In this document: piece by piece, positions 30,708 to 33,930 of the stretch
Layout: the number at the start of each line of letters is the position of its first letter
How positions within the stretch are numbered: the stretch's first letter is position 1
Assembly: GCA_036655975.1 (NCBI GenBank)
Contig: JAVVPD010000013.1
Coordinates: 1-33,930 of the forward strand
Source: CASQEL01 sp036655975
GTDB taxonomy: Bacteria; Desulfobacterota; Desulfovibrionia; Desulfovibrionales; Desulfovibrionaceae
Reading direction: 5' to 3'
DNA length: 33,930 nt
Notes under the pieces: model-generated
The model's input: the letters and a program-made list of their open reading frames with translations, nothing else
Database searches by the model: none
What the model was told of the DNA's origin: nothing
Translations under genes and position numbers: made by a program

Positions 30708-31778
30708 ATGCTTTGTTTGGGAATAGAAAGTTCGTGTGACGAAACGGCTTTAGCCTTAGTGCGTGATGGAACGCTGGTGGATTCTGTGCTTGCCACGCAG
30801 GTGGATATGCATGCCTTGTTTGGGGGGGTAGTGCCTGAACTGGCCTCCCGCGAACATTATCGCTTCATCGGACCGCTGTTTGATGCCTTGATGGAGCGCA
30901 ATGCCTGCACGCTACACGACATTAATGCTATAGCCGTTGCTCGGGGCCCTGGATTACTGGGGAGCCTTTTGGTAGGTGTGGCTTTTGCCAAGGGGCTGGC
31001 CTTGGCTATCAATGTTCCTATTGTGGGCGTGAACCACCTACATGCCCACCTTTTGGCAGCCGGGCTTGAACAAAATTTAATCTTTCCTTGTATTGGACTC
31101 CTGGTGTCGGGTGGGCATACGCATTTGTACCATATGGCTGATCCTGTTCATATTGAGCTACTGGGGCGCACTTTGGACGATGCTGCGGGTGAGGCTTTTG
31201 ACAAAGTGGGCAAGGTGCTCCAGTTGCCGTATCCTGCCGGAAAATTACTGGACAGTTTAGCCCGTAGGGGAAAGGCCAACGCAAAGCTTTTTCCACGCCC
31301 CTATACCGATAATGACACCTTAGATTTCAGCTTTAGTGGACTCAAAACTGCCTTTATGCAGTATCTTGATAAAAATCCTGAACTATATACTTTGGTGCCC
31401 ACACCAAAAGACACCTTGAACGATGCGCCACAAGCTTTATGCGATGTATGTGCGTCTTTTAATCTTGCGGTGGTAGATACCCTACGTATCAAAACTGCAA
31501 AGGCGTTCCGTGCCTATCCGCAGGTACAGCATTTAATTGTAGCCGGCGGAGTAGCAGCTAATTCTCTATTGCGTGAGAACCTGACAAAATTTATGCATAG
31601 CCGGGGAGGCACCTGTGTTTTACCCTCCCCAGCTCTGTGCACGGACAACGCCGCCATGATCGCCTATGCGGGCAGTCTGCTTGCGGCACAAGGCTATGCC
31701 CATTCTTTACATTTTGAAGCTATCCCGAGAGGTAGAATTTTACCGGATGATCTTCATGTCCGGGCGTGCTCGCTTTAA
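30708..31778 (+). CDS. tsaD: tRNA N6-threonylcarbamoyladenosine transferase TsaD
   Basis: 356 residues, full length. TsaD transfers the threonylcarbamoyl group to A37 of ANN-decoding tRNAs, with TsaB, TsaC and TsaE encoded elsewhere. Motifs: LGIESSCDETALALV, GGVVPELASREHYRFI, the metal site NHLHAHLLAA with His110 and His114, LLVSGGHTHLY, DDAAGEAFDKVGKVL, VAGGVAANSLLRE and CTDNAAMIAYAG. The product is the substrate of MtaB encoded at 13902-15287. Expression probably runs from the fbp transcript. Confidence 0.97.
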   Translation: MLCLGIESSCDETALALVRDGTLVDSVLATQVDMHALFGGVVPELASREHYRFIGPLFDALMERNACTLHDINAIAVARGPGLLGSLLVGVAFAKGLALAINVPIVGVNHLHAHLLAAGLEQNLIFPCIGLLVSGGHTHLYHMADPVHIELLGRTLDDAAGEAFDKVGKVLQLPYPAGKLLDSLARRGKANAKLFPRPYTDNDTLDFSFSGLKTAFMQYLDKNPELYTLVPTPKDTLNDAPQALCDVCASFNLAVVDTLRIKTAKAFRAYPQVQHLIVAGGVAANSLLRENLTKFMHSRGGTCVLPSPALCTDNAAMIAYAGSLLAAQGYAHSLHFEAIPRGRILPDDLHVRACSL

Positions 31779-31806
31779 TAATAATCACTCCTATGGAGGG
31801 AATTTC

Positions 31807-31835
31807 TTGACACACGCCCTGTACGCAACTACTAT
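31807..31835 (+). promoter_or_regulatory. Predicted sigma70 promoter of trxA-trxB-bamD
   Basis: Consensus TTGACA (31807-31812), a 17-base spacer and TACTAT (31830-31835, four of six). Start expected near 31842, about 70 bases before trxA. Confidence 0.55.
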
Positions 31836-31848
31836 TTGATATTGAAGA

Positions 31849-31876
31849 CGTACTATGGTTTTACAAAAACAGTACG
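31849..31876 (+). repeat. Inverted repeat in the trxA leader
   Basis: CGTACT (31849-31854) and AGTACG (31871-31876) are perfect complements around 16 bases that include GTTTT and AAAAC, so a longer imperfect hairpin is possible. Lies just after the predicted transcription start; operator or leader hairpin. Confidence 0.35.
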
Positions 31877-31912
31877 CCCATTTATTACGATGTCGCAAAA
31901 GGAGTTATCCCC

Positions 31913-32236
31913 ATGGCTATACAAATTACTGACGCAACTTTCGATGCAACTGTACTCAAATCAAATATACCAGTTTTGCTTGATTTCTGGGCCCCTTGGT
32001 GCGGCCCGTGCCGTGCTGTTGGCCCCATCATTGACGAATTGGCCGCAGAATATGAGGGCAAGATCTTGGTTGTCAAAATGAATGTAGATGAAAACCCCAC
32101 CACCCCTTCACGTTATCAGGTGCGGGCCATCCCAACGCTGGTAATTTTTAAAGACGGTGAAGCTGTGGAACAAGTCACGGGTGCTGTCACCAAAGCTACC
32201 CTCAAAGATCTTCTGTCCCAGAAGGCTATGGCATGA
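31913..32236 (+). CDS. trxA: Thioredoxin
   Basis: 107 residues, the standard thioredoxin length. It is a cytoplasmic dithiol reductant for ribonucleotide reductase, peroxiredoxins and others. LLDFWAPWCGPCRAVGPIIDELA has the active site Cys30-Gly-Pro-Cys33, and VRAIPTLVIFKDG has the cis-Pro. AAAAGGAG lies upstream of the ATG. It overlaps trxB by four bases, so the enzyme and its reductase are made together. Confidence 0.97.
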   Translation: MAIQITDATFDATVLKSNIPVLLDFWAPWCGPCRAVGPIIDELAAEYEGKILVVKMNVDENPTTPSRYQVRAIPTLVIFKDGEAVEQVTGAVTKATLKDLLSQKAMA

Positions 32237-33159
32237 CTTTGTTTGACGCCATTATTATCGGTGGAGGGCCAGCGGGGCTCACCGCAGCCCTTTACTTGAC
32301 CAGATCAGGGTGCAGTGTAGCCTTGATTGAAAAGCTGACTCCCGGCGGTCAGGTTTTGCAAACCGAAGAAATTGAGAATTATCCCGGATTCCCAAAAGGG
32401 ATTAAGGGCTATGAGCTTGCAGATCTTTTTGCCGCCCATGTGAGTGAGTATCCCATCAAACGCTTTAGTGAAGCTGTCAGCACTGTTGAACACCGTCAAG
32501 ACAGGGTGCGCGTGTGCCTCGGGGATACTTGGATTGAAGGGAAAACATTGGTCATTTGCTCTGGAGCCCGCTATCGAAAACTTGGCCTGCAGAATGAAGC
32601 CAAACTCACAGGCCACGGTGTTTCCTTTTGCGCGATCTGTGACGGTAACTTTTTTAGAAATTTAGAGGTCGCAGTGGTAGGCGGCGGTAATACTGCCTTG
32701 GAAGAGTCACTTTATCTTGCTAAAATTGTAAAAAAAGTGCATCTTATCCACCGACGTGATGCGTTTCGGGGAGCAAAGATCTATCAGGAACGCATAGACG
32801 CACAGTCTGATAAAATTTCTATTGTAAAAAGCTCTGTTGTCACCGCCATTCACGGTGATGATAAGCTTACCGGCATTACCGTGCAAAGTGTGGACACAGG
32901 CGCAGAACAGCTTTTAGCTGTAGACGGTTTGTTTATTTTTGTAGGCATTGAACCCAATGCGGATTTTGTTCCCCCAGAAATACACCGTGATACTCAAGGT
33001 TTTATCCACACCGATATAGAAATGTGCACGAATTTGACAGGTGTCTTCGCCGCAGGCGATATTCGTTCAAAACTTTGCCGTCAAGTGAGTACAGCTGTGG
33101 GTGATGGCGCCACAGCAGCTCAAGCGGCTTTTGTCTATTTGGAACACCTACATGCATAA
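32233..33159 (+). CDS. trxB: Thioredoxin reductase
   Basis: 308 residues, the low-molecular-weight flavoprotein type. An FAD domain starts with AIIIGGGPAGLTAALYL; the redox centre is SFCAICDGN with Cys133 and Cys136 (usually CATC). The NADPH domain has VAVVGGGNTALEESLYLA and HRRDAFRG, whose Arg residues favour NADPH; the last FAD motif is GVFAAGDIRSK. Starts with an ATGA overlap on trxA. bamD's start overlaps its end by eight bases. Confidence 0.96.
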   Translation: MTLFDAIIIGGGPAGLTAALYLTRSGCSVALIEKLTPGGQVLQTEEIENYPGFPKGIKGYELADLFAAHVSEYPIKRFSEAVSTVEHRQDRVRVCLGDTWIEGKTLVICSGARYRKLGLQNEAKLTGHGVSFCAICDGNFFRNLEVAVVGGGNTALEESLYLAKIVKKVHLIHRRDAFRGAKIYQERIDAQSDKISIVKSSVVTAIHGDDKLTGITVQSVDTGAEQLLAVDGLFIFVGIEPNADFVPPEIHRDTQGFIHTDIEMCTNLTGVFAAGDIRSKLCRQVSTAVGDGATAAQAAFVYLEHLHA

Positions 33160-33883
33160 TTCTTTTATTCGCTCTTGTGTCTTGGTCGTGAGCCTATTGT
33201 ACCTTTCAGGGTGTGGGATTATTGACCATTTTTATCTTCCTCCCCCTGAAGATACGGCTCAAGAACTTTTTGAGACGGCCAATGATTACATGAAGGAAAA
33301 AAATTATGTTGCTGCCATTGAGCGTTATACCAAGCTCAAAGACGCATATCCTTTTAGCCCGTATACCATTGATGCAGAACTGTCCTTAGGGGATGCGTAT
33401 TTTCTTGACGGCGAATATAATCTCGCTGCTGAAGCCTACAAAGACTTTGAATCTCTGCATCCGCGCCATGAAGCCATTCCGTATGTGTTGTATCAAATCG
33501 GTATGTCACGCCTGAAGGCCTTCATATCTATTGACCGTCCTACAACGGAATTGCAGGAAGCCTATTCGTACTTTGACCGCCTTATCCAAAGTTATCCCGA
33601 CTCTAAATATGTGCCGAGTGCCAAGGATGGCAAACTTGAATGCCGTAAACTTATTGCCGAACACGAACTCTACATTGCCGATGTGTTCTGGCACATGAAA
33701 AAATACGGCCCTGCGTGGAAGCGCTACACCTATGTATTCAATAACTTTAAAGATGTTCCCTCTGTGTATGAACATGCCGAAAAGAAAGCCCTGACAGCCT
33801 ATCACAGTTACAGGGAAGAACAGGCCAAGGAATTACGCCAAAAGCGTGAAGGCTCTTGGAAAAAATGGTTTACTTGGCTGTAA
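33152..33883 (+). CDS. bamD: Outer membrane protein assembly factor BamD (ComL)
   Basis: 243 residues from ATG 33152. A lipoprotein signal peptide ends at lipobox YLSGC with Cys21. It is followed by tetratricopeptide repeats (AQELFETANDYMKEKNYVAAIERY, DAELSLGDAYFLDGEYNLAAEAY), as in BamD, the essential lipoprotein partner of BamA in beta-barrel insertion. ALTAYHSYREEQAKELRQKREGSWKKW ends the protein. I start at 33152, since the lipobox distance fits; the open frame reaches 33101 inside trxB. Its last gene position before a strong terminator closes the trxAB-bamD transcript. Confidence 0.92.
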   Translation: MHNSFIRSCVLVVSLLYLSGCGIIDHFYLPPPEDTAQELFETANDYMKEKNYVAAIERYTKLKDAYPFSPYTIDAELSLGDAYFLDGEYNLAAEAYKDFESLHPRHEAIPYVLYQIGMSRLKAFISIDRPTTELQEAYSYFDRLIQSYPDSKYVPSAKDGKLECRKLIAEHELYIADVFWHMKKYGPAWKRYTYVFNNFKDVPSVYEHAEKKALTAYHSYREEQAKELRQKREGSWKKWFTWL

Positions 33884-33898
33884 AAGCGTACTTCCCTC

Positions 33899-33930
33899 AA
33901 GCCCCGATGATTGTCTAACATCGGGGCTTT
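33899..33930 (+). terminator. Intrinsic terminator after bamD
   Basis: AAGCCCCGATG (33899-33909) pairs with CATCGGGGCTT (33919-33929), an 11-bp GC-rich stem with a 9-base loop, leading into T at the window end. Confidence 0.88.

Noticed and set aside
1..33930. CRISPR arrays, tRNA or rRNA genes, insertion sequences, toxin-antitoxin or defence genes
   Set aside because: I looked on both strands and saw no regular repeat-spacer pattern, no cloverleaf-like or rRNA sequence, and no transposase or defence protein motifs.

Overview
The window looks like a stretch of core chromosome from a sulfate-reducer-type bacterium of the Desulfovibrionaceae (Desulfovibrio, Bilophila or Mailhella relatives). 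This is inferred from gene content and order, not from a marker gene. The supporting features are a mannose-family PTS behind rapZ, a yicC-remA-gmk-pyrF-TPR-recJ operon, a large DHH-CBS-tRNA nucleotidyltransferase fusion, an Mrp ATPase with a Cys-rich N-terminus, and a Gram-negative outer-membrane lipoprotein BamD. Base composition is moderate and even. I see no rRNA or tRNA genes, CRISPR array, insertion sequence or prophage.

Layout. 1-1948 (+): the end of rapZ, then mannose-type PTS IIA, IIB and IIC; IIC needs a frame change in a run of nine T. 2241-3476 (+): a dicarboxylate/glutamate:cation symporter closed by a strong terminator. 3730-8189 (+): a GT4 glycosyltransferase, an AlkD-like DNA glycosylase, a 4'-phosphopantetheinyl transferase and phosphoglucomutase. 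8217-13356 (-): yicC, remA, gmk, pyrF, a TPR gene and recJ, tightly packed with one ATGA overlap. 13486-15287 (-): a FmdB zinc ribbon protein and mtaB. 15376-16161 (+): a periplasmic M15 peptidase. 16162-17737 (-): a YebE/DUF533 protein and a TPR protein. 17811-21451 (-): a 902-residue DHH-CBS-nucleotidyltransferase and xerD. 21506-22108 (-): a membrane cytochrome b. 22246-23061 (+): folK and a small YHS/TRASH-like membrane protein. 23135-24448 (-): an M23 peptidase. 24632-31778 (+): pcm, mrp, pgsA, a small unknown, ftsB, a TPR gene, a sensor-like lipoprotein, fbp and tsaD. 31913-33883 (+): trxA, trxB and bamD, closed by a terminator at the window edge.

The genes are mostly housekeeping: nucleotide synthesis (pyrF, gmk), tRNA maturation and modification (CCA/A-adding enzyme, mtaB, tsaD), envelope and division (M15, M23, ftsB, bamD, pgsA), repair and recombination (recJ, alkD, xerD, pcm), redox (trxAB, cytochrome b, mrp) and carbon metabolism (PTS, pgm, fbp). 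No clearly new multi-gene system is visible. The points most worth a second look are the T9 frameshift in PTS IIC, several palindromes lying exactly on predicted promoters (pcm, xerD, ftsB, trxA), two genes whose best promoter predicts a leaderless mRNA, and the uncharacterised lipoprotein/TPR genes behind ftsB.
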